Part shown: positions 48,407-59,052 of the stretch, piece after piece
Position numbering within the stretch: the stretch's first letter is position 1
Layout: every line of letters begins with the position of its first letter
Assembly (NCBI GenBank): GCA_028622995.1
Contig: JAJQJQ010000071.1
Span: 62,001-126,000 of the forward strand
Length of the DNA: 64,000 nt
Reading direction: 5' to 3'
Source of the DNA: Panagrolaimus kolymaensis
Taxonomy: Eukaryota; Nematoda; Chromadorea; Rhabditida; Panagrolaimidae
Program-made: the position numbers and the translations under genes
Notes under the pieces: model-generated
The model's database searches: none
Told to the model about the DNA's origin: nothing
Seen by the model: the letters and a program-made list of their open reading frames with translations, nothing else

Positions 48407-50214
48407 ATGCCGCCGAACCTTGATAAATACTTTCTTACAGCTATGCAGTTGGTTAAGCGTGCTGGTCAAGTTGGTTTTTAATGATGTCAAAGCTATTTCT
48501 CTAATATGATGATAATTTCAGCTTACTCGCGCGGCCTACGAGCAACCCGTGGTTGTCGTACATACAAAAAGTAGCCCAACGGATCTCGTGACAGAGACAG
48601 ATCAAGCTGTTGAAAATCTGCTTATTACTGGTTTAAAGCAATCTTTTCCTGAGTGCAAGTATGTTAACCTCTTTTAACAATGTCATTTGGAAGTTAATCC
48701 TTTTTTAGATTTATTGGTGAAGAAAGTGCTGCTGCTGGTATGAAATATACTTTAACAAATGAACCAACATGGGTATGGGAATTTCAGCTGCTAAAATTTT
48801 GACTAGAATTTGAATTTCAGATTATCGATCCAATTGACGGTACCACCAACTTTGTTCATAGGTAAGTAAGATGATAAAAACTATTTGATGTTTTTCGATC
48901 AAAATAATGGCTTACATATGGATTCTTCTTTTTCATCTCTTTTTACTAACAGCATTCTTGTTTTAGAATTCCTCATATTGCTATCTGTGTTGGTCTTACA
49001 GTAGCTAAAGAACCTGTTCTTGGAATCGTTTACAATCCTATCACTAATGAATGTTACACAGCTATCAAAGGTCGTGGTGCATTTAAGAATGGTCTTCCAA
49101 TTCATGTTTCTCATGCTGAAGGTATGAAGTTTTATCATTTTTATTGGCACCTTTGCTCATTTGTTAAAAGCCTGGCACATTCGATACAATCCACTATCTA
49201 TTTTAGCTTTAAATAAATCTGTAATTTGTACATCATTGGGAATTCATAATCTTGTTGATATTGGTGCTTCATGGATGGATATCGCTCTCGACAATCATCG
49301 AAAATCTGTTTTTGCTGGCGTTCGTGGGTATGTGATCTTTATGAATCAAAAATCAGTGTGGAAAGAAATAGCTTTAACGACGGGTTTTGTTTGATGTATT
49401 AGTAATGTGCCAGGCTTTTTGTGTCCTTCTTTCCCTTCTCTTTATTCTTTTTTTGCTCTTATTGGTAATTTATTCAGAGATCTCAAAAGCTATCATTATA
49501 ACACAATTAGGCTCTATTCGAACCCCTGAAATGGTTAATTCCTTTACCAAAAGCTATGAAGCCTTTATGGTTCAAAGAAATGCTCATGGGTGATTATTCT
49601 TTTATTTATTTTACGTTTTTGTCGTCAATTCTTTTTGTTTACCTTTGTACATTAATGCCTTTTTCATCTTCAGTTTTAGTTTATCATTAACTTTTTACCG
49701 ATACCGACCAACCAAAGAACGAGTAAAAAAAGAATATTTTATTTTCGTAAATTTAGTCAAAGCTTTACTAACCGTCGTTATGATGATAAATTTCTAAAAC
49801 TTTTTGTGGAATTGATGCATTACTATTTTCTTAACTAACTTATAACTTCTCATTTTTTCAGGCACAGAGCATTCGGATCGGCAGCTATCAACACGGTTTA
49901 TTGCGCTCAAGGATCAGTTGATGCTTATATTGGTAATTCTTCAGTTTATCACCCACTTTCATTTTGATAACAAAAGAAAATTTCTAGAATACGGAATTCA
50001 TAGCTGGGATATCTGTGCTGCAGTGGTAATTCATCGAGAAGCAGGTGGCATAGTTATGGATCCAACTGGAAAACCTTTTGATTTAATGTCTCGTCGACTT
50101 CTTTGTGCTTCAACCGAGCCTCTTGCTAAAGAAATCAGTGAACTCTTTACTCATGTTGAATATGAACCTGAAGGTGAACATGCTGAAGAACTTGAAGAAC
50201 AAGCAGCTCCTTGA
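48407..50214 (+). CDS. ttx-7: Inositol monophosphatase with two mutually exclusive exons
   Basis: Exons 48407-48469, 48522-48658, 48709-48772, 48821-48861, 48967-49121, then either 49207-49327 (6a) or 49478-49589 (6b), then 49862-49932 and 49988-50214. The result is 292 or 289 residues. The Mg2+/Li+ phosphatase motifs are present: GEES (70-73), DPIDGTTNF (91-99) and WDICAA (about 221). The enzyme dephosphorylates inositol monophosphates to free inositol in the cytosol. Exon 6b ([13 protein letters not shown]) matches the family; 6a ([19 protein letters not shown]) is divergent, but both have phase 1/phase 2 ends. The C. elegans orthologue is ttx-7; the symbol is by homology. It starts 444 bp after the previous stop, with TTTTTCAG upstream of the ATG. 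Confidence 0.9.
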
Positions 50215-50517
50215 TGAAATGCATAGCTGTTTTATTTGAATTTGTCTCGCATATATGGATTTATTATAATTTATCTATGAATGGTTTTCAATAATGTATT
50301 ATCTTTTTTATTGTAATAAACTTTTTTTCGTTTTCGTAGTATTTTGTATGTAACAATGAATAAAAGTTTAATTTAGATTTTGTTGATGTGCAAAAGTTTT
50401 TGGTTGATTACCATATGAATATTTGTTTTGTCCTTGTAATTTTTTCAAACATTTACTCATCCATTGGTTTCTTTATAGGCGATTTCTTGCTCAAACGCAG
50501 TAGTTTTCAATCAAAGA

Positions 50518-51080
50518 ATGGCTGCTGTGGATGACAAGAGCGAAGGAAGTCCAGTAAGTTTTAGTATTTGGTAAACCATTGGGGTTGCTTCTTCGGCAAT
50601 AAAGCTAGATAAAGAAAAAATGCTTGTATTCTTACAACTTTATTCTTGGAAATTTAGACGCTTTAATCTTCGTTAAAATGTAGAAAAAGATCTTTTACTA
50701 ACATCAAATATGGAAATCGTTTCTCTTTATCTAATCATTGTTATTTTTAGTTGCCACCAACATATGAAGAAGTAAATAACCTATGTAAAGCCATCTTTGA
50801 AGACACCGTGGCACAAAATCAATATCAACATCTTGATGCAACAAAATGGAATACTCGAATGGTTGAAACAATTACTGAAGGTCTCGTTGGTTTCAATCGT
50901 CCATATAAATATTGTTGTGCGTGCATTGTTATGCAAGCTGGTCTTGGTGCTGGTTTGAATGTTGCATCAACATGTTACTGGGATAAATCAACGGATGTCT
51001 CATTTTCGATTCGACTTGAAACTAAATATGTTGTTGCTGTGTGTACTATTTTTGCTGTTAATTATGCTACACTTCGTTAA
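50518..51080 (+). CDS. Tctex1-type dynein light chain
   Basis: Exons 50518-50553 and 50751-51080 give 121 residues. After a short acidic N-terminus comes YEEVNNLCKAIFEDTV, then WNTRMVETITEGLVGFNRPYKYCCACIVMQ, and CYWDKSTDVSFSIRLE, with a terminal CTIFAVNYATLR. These are the DYNLT signature elements (W-D-x-x-T-D, and F-x-x-x-Y). Members bind dynein intermediate chain and cargo, at the cytoplasmic face and in cilia. It lies 303 bp downstream of the inositol monophosphatase stop, with TTTCTTTATAG before the ATG, compatible with trans-splicing in an operon. AATAATAAAG follows the coding region near 51260. Confidence 0.9.
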
Positions 51081-51741
51081 AGAAAGGAAGAAAGAAGAAG
51101 GAAAAATCATGACGATATTACTACGATGGTTAAAAATGCTAAACAAAGCTCTGTGGAATTTTACCGGTCTAAAGCTGCCATTCTTTTTGGTAGAATCTTT
51201 ATTAATATTTTTTCATTTTTACTTATTATTCCTTTTTATTTTAAAGCCTTATCATTTTTTGTAATAATAAAGTAAAAACAAAACTTTGTCTCTTTTCGGT
51301 TAATAACATAAAAAGCTGTATATCGGTTTCAATATTTCGCAAGTAAACAGTGTTAAGAAAAAGAGTTTATTTTCAATAAAGGCTATAATATTTGCATCAA
51401 GTTTACCATATAAAATTTGAAAGAAAAACAAGTGAAAAAAGGGTAACGCAAAAACATACAAAGTCGTTGCAACATTGATTGATGACGAATCATCAAACAC
51501 CCGCATCGCAAATTCACTTTGTATGTGATTGCATTTATCTTCTTGATTATTATTGGATATACATACATAAATATTTTTACTTATAACGAAAAATGAAAGA
51601 ATAAAAAAAAAACACACGCATCTCCAAATTGAAAATAAAGTAAAAGCATTAGTGCACGTTGAAAAAGATCAAAAATAAGTTGTTTTCCCGTTCGTTGATT
51701 GACATAGTTTGTTTGTTTGTTGAGTTTCATTTGAAAATGAA
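51081..51741. other. Convergent intergenic region
   Basis: 3' flanks of the dynein light chain (plus) and PRELI (minus) genes. No further gene or element recognised. Confidence 0.5.
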
Positions 51742-52662
51742 TCATCTTCTCGAAGATTTAAACGAGCTCATATTGATCAATTCCTGCATTTCTGATGTTA
51801 CTTTAGCTGATATTTCATTATACTCCCGTTTGATATTATCGATAACCCATTCGACACCATTGCGACCCTGAAAACAAAACAACTAGTTTATTAAAGGTTC
51901 AAAGATAACAAAAAGACAAACCTTGACTGCATTTGTTTGATACGTATTAAGAAATGTTTTTTCACAATAATCAGCAAAAGCTGGTAAATTAACATTAACT
52001 ATTGCTTCTTGTTTCAAAATAGTATGTTCACGATTTGACGGATCTGGAGAATACGTTAATTTTTCATCCACTCTCAAAAATGATGAAGCATTTAAATTTC
52101 TTGTTGTTAGCAACATATGCTTGTTTGATGGATCAATTTCAGAGACTTCATGAGAATATTGCGTACCAGAAAATCCAGTTAGTTTTGTGACCCATGATGG
52201 TATATGAAAATGACTTTGAAGTAATCTTTCAGTTTTTAAAACACCATCAGTAACATCTTGTCGTAGCACATCCATTCCAGTAACAGCATCACTTGAGGGA
52301 TTTGGATATTTCCTTAAAAATTTTATCATTAAATAAACCGAATACAGCTTTATTAATAAGAATTCCTACCTATATGCACCATTTACTACAGTATCCCATG
52401 GATGCCTAAAAATGAAATGATATTACAAACTTGATTTTTGATGGTTTTTTTAACAAGAAATAAATAAATGGGAGAGCAAAGTACGCACAGAAATACTTGC
52501 CAAACATGGTGCGATTAATCAAAGTGAAAAAATGTAAAAATAAATCGGTAATAGTTTTTTGGATATTAAGGAAGCACAAAACAAGCAAAGAATCAAGCCA
52601 GTGAGAAATATTTAAACAAAGAGAACTTACTCAAAAACATGTTCAGATGTCCAGATTCTCAT
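51742..52662 (-). CDS. PRELI/MSF1-domain protein (slowmo/PRELID3 type)
   Basis: Exons 52662-52631, 52405-52370, 52312-51922 and 51867-51742 give 194 residues. The whole protein is one PRELI/MSF1 domain. It starts MRIWTSEHVFEHPWDTVV, continues KYPNPSSDAVTGMDVL, then RNLNASSFLRVDEKLTYSPDP and ILKQEAIVNV, and ends with a helix (EWVIDNIKREYNEI). The MRIWTSEHVFEHPWDT start identifies the PRELID3/slowmo branch rather than PRELID1. These proteins work in the mitochondrial intermembrane space with TRIAP1-type partners to transfer phosphatidylserine or phosphatidic acid. All introns are GT-AG. Which lipid is carried cannot be told from sequence. Confidence 0.92.
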
Positions 52663-54422
52663 AATTGCTTCAAAATAATATGTAAAATACTAAGATTCAA
52701 ATAGAATATATGTAGTTCAAAATAATTGATTTTGCGTCGATTCTTTACTTACACATGAGCAAGAATTTTGCTTTCCGTCAATTGATAGTTTTTTTTTGTT
52801 CTTTCAATGATTTTCGTCGTCGATATAAACCTGGAAAAAGAATAAAAAGTGAAACACTTTAAGCTATGTACGTAACAAAAAAATGAAAAATGAAGGAACC
52901 AACAAAAAAAATACGCACGAAAAATAAAAATCAGTGGAAGAAAGGACAAAGAGCATCCATGATGAAATATAAACAAACACTCACATAGATAACTAACTAC
53001 TAACCAACGAACGACCACGCGGTGAAAAAAAAAATCAAAAAAATTGTTGGGCAAACGATAATGGGAAAAAAGGAAGAGATGGGCGTCATTGAAGGGAACA
53101 AAAAATAAGAAACGACTAGACATTGTTGTTGCTTGATTGTTCTATGATGCTTTTTCGAGAAAATTTAGAGAAAGAAAAAAAGAAAGATGGAATGTAAAGT
53201 TTTTTTTGAGGATTGGGAGGAGGGATTTATTTTATTACGTTGAAAAAACAAAACTCGCAAGAAAATTTTAGGTTTTTAAATGCAGGGAAGACGTGAAGTG
53301 AGACAAGTTAGATGGAAGAAAGCTATAAAAAAAAGAGATTGACCTTTTTTTGTTGATAAAACTCAAGTAAGTATTTTTGAGAAAATATGTTTAACCAAAA
53401 ATTGTTTTGAAAGTAAAAAAAAGATAATGGAAAAAAAAGTTTATATTTAAAATGAATTTCATTTTAGACGTCTGCAAAGAAAAAAGGGAGATAAATAACA
53501 TAAACAACTTTGAAACAAAAAAAACATCCATCGTTGGCGACGACGAAAATGATTAAAATAAGTGACCAAAAATGTGTCTGTCTCCTTGGAAAAGCCCTAT
53601 CACAACAAAAACAACAAAATAAAATAAAATGATGTCAGAGAAGAACGATGTCCGCCGCCTTCCCTCTTTTTTCTTTTCTCTTTGTAATTTTGAAATACTT
53701 TTTTTTCTTCTTCTCTCACATGAAATAGTTTATGTTTTTCTTGTTGACGACCGAAAAATAAAACTTACAAGGGAAGGAATGGAAAGGACCCAACCAAATG
53801 CATACGCATCGCTGATGCTGCTTCAAGCTCTTTCAATGTCGTCGATGATGTAAACAAAAAACTTTGGGAAACACATTAGAAAGATGTCAATGTTTTTTTC
53901 GTTGTAAGATGCATATTGGCAATATGTAAATCGATGACTAAAAATCAAAATCAAAAAACCACAAACAGCTGTTGCTGTAGTTGTTATTGATGGCCATGGT
54001 CAAAGTTGTTTTTGAAATTATTTGATGCTTGACATTGTTGTTGATTGATTTGATTATTATTTAAATTTGTAAATAACAATATTTGCATTTTTGCAAAGAA
54101 CTTTTTTATCCTTAATTCCTATCTCAAAGCTTCCATTGTTGTTGCTTTATTATTCCCTTCTTTATTTATTTATTCATTCTTCCTTCGCTCAAATTTTGTT
54201 TGAAATAAAATGCAAGCATAGTATTATAATCTCCGTTAATCTCATTCATTCAAGTTTTTTAAAACCGCTATTGTTTGATTTATTGCCACGTGTAAATACA
54301 TAAAAGCTGCGAGTAAGATTAGCGAGATCAATGGTGGATATATATAAAAAACTTTAAAAGTTAGTTTTTTCCTTTCCCTTTCTTTTTTTGCTTTTTGTCT
54401 GTTTGTTTTACAACCTAAAACT
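52663..54422. other. Intergenic stretch
   Basis: About 1.8 kb. Open frames near 52749-53123 and 53629-53853 are antisense or homopolymer-derived and not supported as genes. It must carry the promoters of the flanking divergent genes (PRELI minus, BPNT2 plus). Confidence 0.5.
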
Positions 54423-55752
54423 ATGACTTCGGATATAAATTATTCAAAAATTTATAGAAATTTTAACGAAAAAATGCAAGTTCATCCTAATCTAAGAAAT
54501 ATATCATCAGTGTTTATTATTTTCTGCTTTTTATATCTTGGATATTTGTTATTTTTTAATAGCAATAATGATTTTCCTGAACTTAATGTTGAACTAAGAG
54601 ATGTTATAAGGTTGGTTTTTTTTTTGCTTACTTTTTTTGATCAAACTTATTTTTTTAGTTATGCTGTATTAGCTGTGGAAATGGGTGGTCATGCTGTGAA
54701 GAAAATTCATGATGAAAATATGCTGAATATTCAAGAGAAAGGTCAAACGGATGTTGGAAAAGCTGAATTATTAACTAAAGCTGATTTGATTTCTAATCAT
54801 CTAATCCTAGGTTTACTTCAAAGATTTCCTGGTATGACTGTAAGCTTTTAAAACATACTTCTTTAATTAACAACAATATAATCTTTCTTGTTTTATAGGT
54901 GATATCAGAAGAGAAGAACGAAAATTTCAGCGATGATGAAGCAAACAAATACCGTGATGATAACTATGAACTTTGGCTTGAATACAAAGATGCTGTGAAT
55001 CTAATGCCATCATCAAAGTATGAATTATCTCGAATAAATATGTGGGTGGATCCACTTGATGCTACTCAAGAATTCACTGAAGGTTTAACTGAATATGTAA
55101 CAACTATGGCATGCATAACTCTTGATGGAAAACCTATTTTTGGTGCTATTTATCGACCTTTTCATGATGAAACTAGTTTGTTTATCGCTTTATGATGGCG
55201 AAAATACAAATAACATTTTAGTTCTTGGCTTGGTCAATTGGGGAGTTCTGAGTACCAAACATGGTAAATTCAATTTTGATCCAAATGAAGTTGTTCCAAA
55301 GACTGTAGTGGTATCAAGGTTGGCTTAACTTGGACATGTCGCTCTTATGCTTATATTCATTGTTTTAGATCACATGCTGGTAAAGTACAAGATCTCGTAA
55401 ATACAGTGCTTAATGGTGAATATCATGTTGAACCTGCGGGTGGTTCAGGTTACAAAACTCTTCGATTAATAAATTCTACAGCTGGTTAGCTTTAAACATA
55501 CATACTTTCACAAACGTTGTTATTTCATTGGATCTTTTAGAATATTATATTCATTCAACAGCAATCAAGAAATGGGATCTTTGTGCTGGTGATGCTATTA
55601 TTCGTGCCGCTGGTGGAGCATTAATTGATCTTGAAGGCGAACCAATTGATTATAATGCTAAACTACCTGTTTTGAATACAAAAGGTTTATTGATGGCAAG
55701 AAAAGATGTTTACAGTACCTTTATGAAAATCAAAGACCATCTGAAAGTTTAA
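54423..55752 (+). CDS. Golgi 3'-phosphoadenosine 5'-phosphate phosphatase-type protein (BPNT2/IMPAD1)
   Basis: Exons 54423-54610, 54659-54839, 54899-55175, 55222-55318, 55369-55484 and 55541-55752 give 356 residues. An N-terminal signal anchor (about 27-46, VFIIFCFLYLGYLLFF) makes it a type II membrane protein. The phosphatase domain has DVGKAELLTKADLISN, SEEK, WVDPLDATQEF (metal site) and IKKWDLCAGDAIIRAAGG. The DPLDATQE form is characteristic of BPNT2/gPAPP, which clears PAP, the by-product of sulfotransferases, in the Golgi lumen. Intron 3 is only 46 bases. It is the second lithium-sensitive-type phosphatase in 8 kb, alongside the gene at 48407-50214, but from a different subfamily. Followed after 214 bp by the CCDC115-like gene. 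Confidence 0.9.
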
Positions 55753-55966
55753 TGAAAGAAAGGAGCTTGGATTTTGTTTTTGTTTGTTATTTTCCTAATG
55801 TTTGATTGTAAATAAGTGTGTAAGTAAAATTGTTTATAAATTTGATCATTTATGTATTTTTCTCAACTTCTAAACAACTGTTTTATGACAGCAAAGATAC
55901 TTTAGTTAGCTTATGTGTTTTCCAAGTAAACTATTGGTTTCATTTATTCAGGTCAACCTTTCAAAA

Positions 55967-56877
55967 ATGGCTGATCTCAAATCAAAAACCAAGGAGCTTC
56001 TTAAACTTGCAACCGAACAAGTTCAAACAACGAATGATTATTTCAATAAAATGATCGAATTGGAAAGAATTTTAGCTGATTGTCGAATGAATGTTTCAAT
56101 AGCAAAGTTAGTTACTTTTTACTTTGTTCTTTACCTTGTAATTAGTTTTATGTTTTTAGGTCTCAAAATGGTTTTGCTTTATCAACAGTTAGTTTCATTG
56201 ATAAAAGAGATATTGAACCTAGTGTCTTTGTCAAAATAGAAGATGATAAATTTGAAATCATTCATCCACTCGAAGATGATGAAAAAGAAGAAGAATCAAA
56301 TGTACGAAAACGTGGAGGTGGAAAAGATTCAAAGAAAGAAGAAAATGAGAAAGATGATGGCAAATCCGATGATGATGGTAAAGAAAAAGAGCAAAAGAAA
56401 AAGGTTGGCATGTTTTTGTTTCACCACTTGTTTAAATGCTAGGACTTGATGTTATGCAAAAAGCTGTTGGTTAAAAGCAAAGTACATATTTTCGTAGAGG
56501 TTTACGACTGCATTGCTTTTTGAGAGATATTCCACTATTTGTTATAACTTTTACTTTTATCTCTTTAACCATTGCTTACTTTTCAGAAGCAATATTCAAT
56601 TTCACAATTTCGTCCATTTGGTGTTCTTGAACCTCGTTCTGCAAAGCAAGCAAGAATCAAAGCTGAAGAAGCCATACAAAGAATAGCTGAGCTTGCATCA
56701 ATTCAATCAACCATTTTTTCATTGGAAAAAGAAATTTCAAGTTTGAATGCTGAAGTTATGTCGTCTCTTGGTGAAGAATATGAAGAATTTGTTCAAATTA
56801 ACGAAAAAGAAAAACCATCAGATTCTGTGAAAAAGCTATTGAAAACTACCAAATGGCTTCAAGTTTCAACTCAATGA
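55967..56877 (+). CDS. CCDC115/Vma22-like V-ATPase assembly protein
   Basis: Exons 55967-56106, 56160-56403 and 56587-56877 give 224 residues. An N-terminal coiled coil (about 5-45) is followed by a short conserved-looking segment ([21 protein letters not shown]). A highly charged linker rich in Lys, Asp and Glu follows (about 80-128). The C-terminal domain reads [19 protein letters not shown] and then a second coiled coil. The [12 protein letters not shown] region matches the diagnostic C-terminal motif of CCDC115/Vma22. These proteins assist assembly of the V0 sector of the vacuolar ATPase at the ER. The charged linker is longer than usual. TTTATTCAG just upstream of the ATG and the 214-bp gap suggest co-transcription with the BPNT2-type gene. 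Confidence 0.8.
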
Positions 56878-57228
56878 GAAGCAAATCAATCATTCATTGT
56901 TCTAAATTATTATTATTGTTTATTATTTTCTGCGTTGTAAATGTATTTTTCATTGTTTAGATTGTAATAATATTGTTTGTTAGGTTTTTAATAAAATTTT
57001 TATAACTCTTTTTTCTCTATTTTTTCAACGATATGCAAATACACAAAAAAGTGAAATTTTTTTATTGGATATGGAAGTTGTAAACATTTGGTATAACGAT
57101 GTTGATGCTTAGGAATTTCAAACTTTGTAATAGTGTTTTTTAACGGAAAGGATATCATTTTTTAGTTCAAAGTTTTGCTTTTCTAATCAGCAATAGGTTT
57201 GGAAGCAATCACTTTGTGATAAACTCAA

Positions 57229-57850
57229 GGATGTCGTTATTTTTGGCCACATGCTTTTTTTCATTGCAAATAACAAAATAATAAGTTGATGTGCCAGGAA
57301 ATTTGACTTCACTCATTTGAACTGGCATTTTGATTTTACCATTTCAATGGTACCCGGAATCATTGGGGTATCGGTAAATTTGGTCGAAATTGGGATTTTA
57401 TTTTTAAGTTTGCTTACTGCTATGAAAATTTTATCTGATGTTTCTAACTTTACCAATGCAACGATATCTTCAATCGGGATTCTGTGGTCAGCCTTCATAA
57501 TTTTTTAAATAAAACTTTGGATAAACAAAGTGAGACATTGATCAGATTCAGCCATTATCATATTTTTTTGCGACTCCAAACATATCCAAAGCGGTTTGAA
57601 GGTCGCATTTCAACGTCATCAGATAATTATTCGCTTCTTGCTTCAAACTTTGTACACCGTAAAATTCCGCCATTTCGATCATCACGGCGACATTATCTGT
57701 TGTAAAAGTGTATTCACCACTATACAAGCATGCTATGAAGCTCTTGAAGTCATCATATGAATATATTTTGATCCTATCGATCGAAGTAGAAGACTTAAAA
57801 AAATAAAAAAATAAAGTATCTTCTAAAATATTCAAAAAAAAAGAAGAAGA
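57229..57850 (-). pseudogene. BTB-domain pseudogene fragment
   Basis: Reading from 57800 down, IDRIKIYSYDDFKSFIACLY, then DNVAVMIEMAEFYGVQSL, is the second half of a BTB domain, continuing into a BACK-like stretch (DMFGVAKKYDN). It then breaks by frameshift after KKYDN, has a TAA near 57508, and shifts again near 57320 before SEVKFPGTSTYYF and a stop at about 57229. The first half of the BTB domain is absent. It resembles the intact BTB gene at 10590-12021 (YSPDDFKEFIGQIY, MAEFYDI). Confidence 0.8.
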
Positions 57851-57859
57851 GAAATGCAA

Positions 57860-59052
57860 AGGGTCTCACAAAAAAAGGGAAAACTTTGAATGAATAAACA
57901 AAAAATTATTGCTAGTTCAATTTTTCCATCTTTCATTTTTTTGAATTTTCTTTGTCTATTTTTTTGCGCGCCGGCCACTGCTAAATATTGAAACAAAAAA
58001 GGCTTTAAAAGCGGCAATGCATTAATCATCACCAGACTGGCTGACACCAAGGCGCATTTTACACTTTTTGTGATCACATTTTCGACGACTTTTATTTTAG
58101 TTTTTATTTAGCCTTTATTTTTATCTTCTTTTTTTTGTTTCAATTTTTGTAATATTTAAAGGGACATAGCTATTTCATGCCTTTTTTGAAATTTCGTTTG
58201 CGGGCACTGCAAGTTACACTTGGTAAGGCGCGTGTTTGAATTACCGTGTAAGACAGAAGTGACACGGTAATTCAAACACGCGCCGCCCCGACTGTTCCTA
58301 TCAGCCCCAGTATCGAAATTTTTGAAAAGGCATGAAATAGCTATGTCCCTTTAAGAAAGCAAATAAATAAAGAATTATAAAAAAAAAGCAACTCCAGTTT
58401 CTCTCGTTTGTTTGGATGTTGTTAGCTATTTTTTTCTTGGTGGTAAATATTATTTTTAATCTTATAAAAAGAAACAGAAGAAGATGCAAAAAAAAATATG
58501 GGTGGTTTTTGCTTTGATATTTAATGCTTTCACTTTTTTTCTTTCTGACTTTTTTTAGTTCGTAATTATTTTTAAAATTTTGTTTTTTAGTAAGTTTTTT
58601 TCATTTGAAAACTTTTTTAACAAAATTAAAAACTCATTTTGTTTCCATGAATCTCGAGTTTTTGAGGAGAAAAGAAAAAAGTTTCAGTTTTAAGGTATTT
58701 TGCTTTCCATTTTCTTCACACTTTTGGAATGCATTAATCATTAATTAGACTAATAATTGTTGTATTATGAAATGATTAAATCACGATACACGGGTTGATG
58801 GAGGAAACAATGAGGATAATAAAGTCATAAAAGTTCATTTCATAAAACTTTAAAATGGTCGGTTTTTTTGGATCAAAAACAAAGCTTTTTTCATGCAATA
58901 ATTATCCACAATCGAGAATTCTATGATTGCGTAAACCCAAAAAAGTTGTGTAAAAAAATTGACTTTTACAAGTTGGAAAGAGAAAAAAAGTTTTATTATT
59001 ATTCACAAATCAAATTTCACACACATCGACGACACTTATATCAAAATTAATT
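57860..59052. other. Intergenic region holding one MITE
   Basis: Apart from the foldback element at 58155-58354, nothing recognised. Confidence 0.5.
58155..58354. mobile_element. Foldback MITE, copy 2
   Basis: About 200 bp with ends TTTAAAGGGACATAGC and the inverted form. The CGCGTGTTTGAATTACCGTG arm is repeated inverted around a short centre. It is the same element as 23898-24098, in opposite orientation, with changes mainly near the centre. TTAA flanks both ends. Confidence 0.9.

Noticed and set aside
53629..53853. Plus-strand open frame with MMSEKNDVRRLPS start
   Set aside because: Homopolymer-driven, with no splice or conserved pattern.
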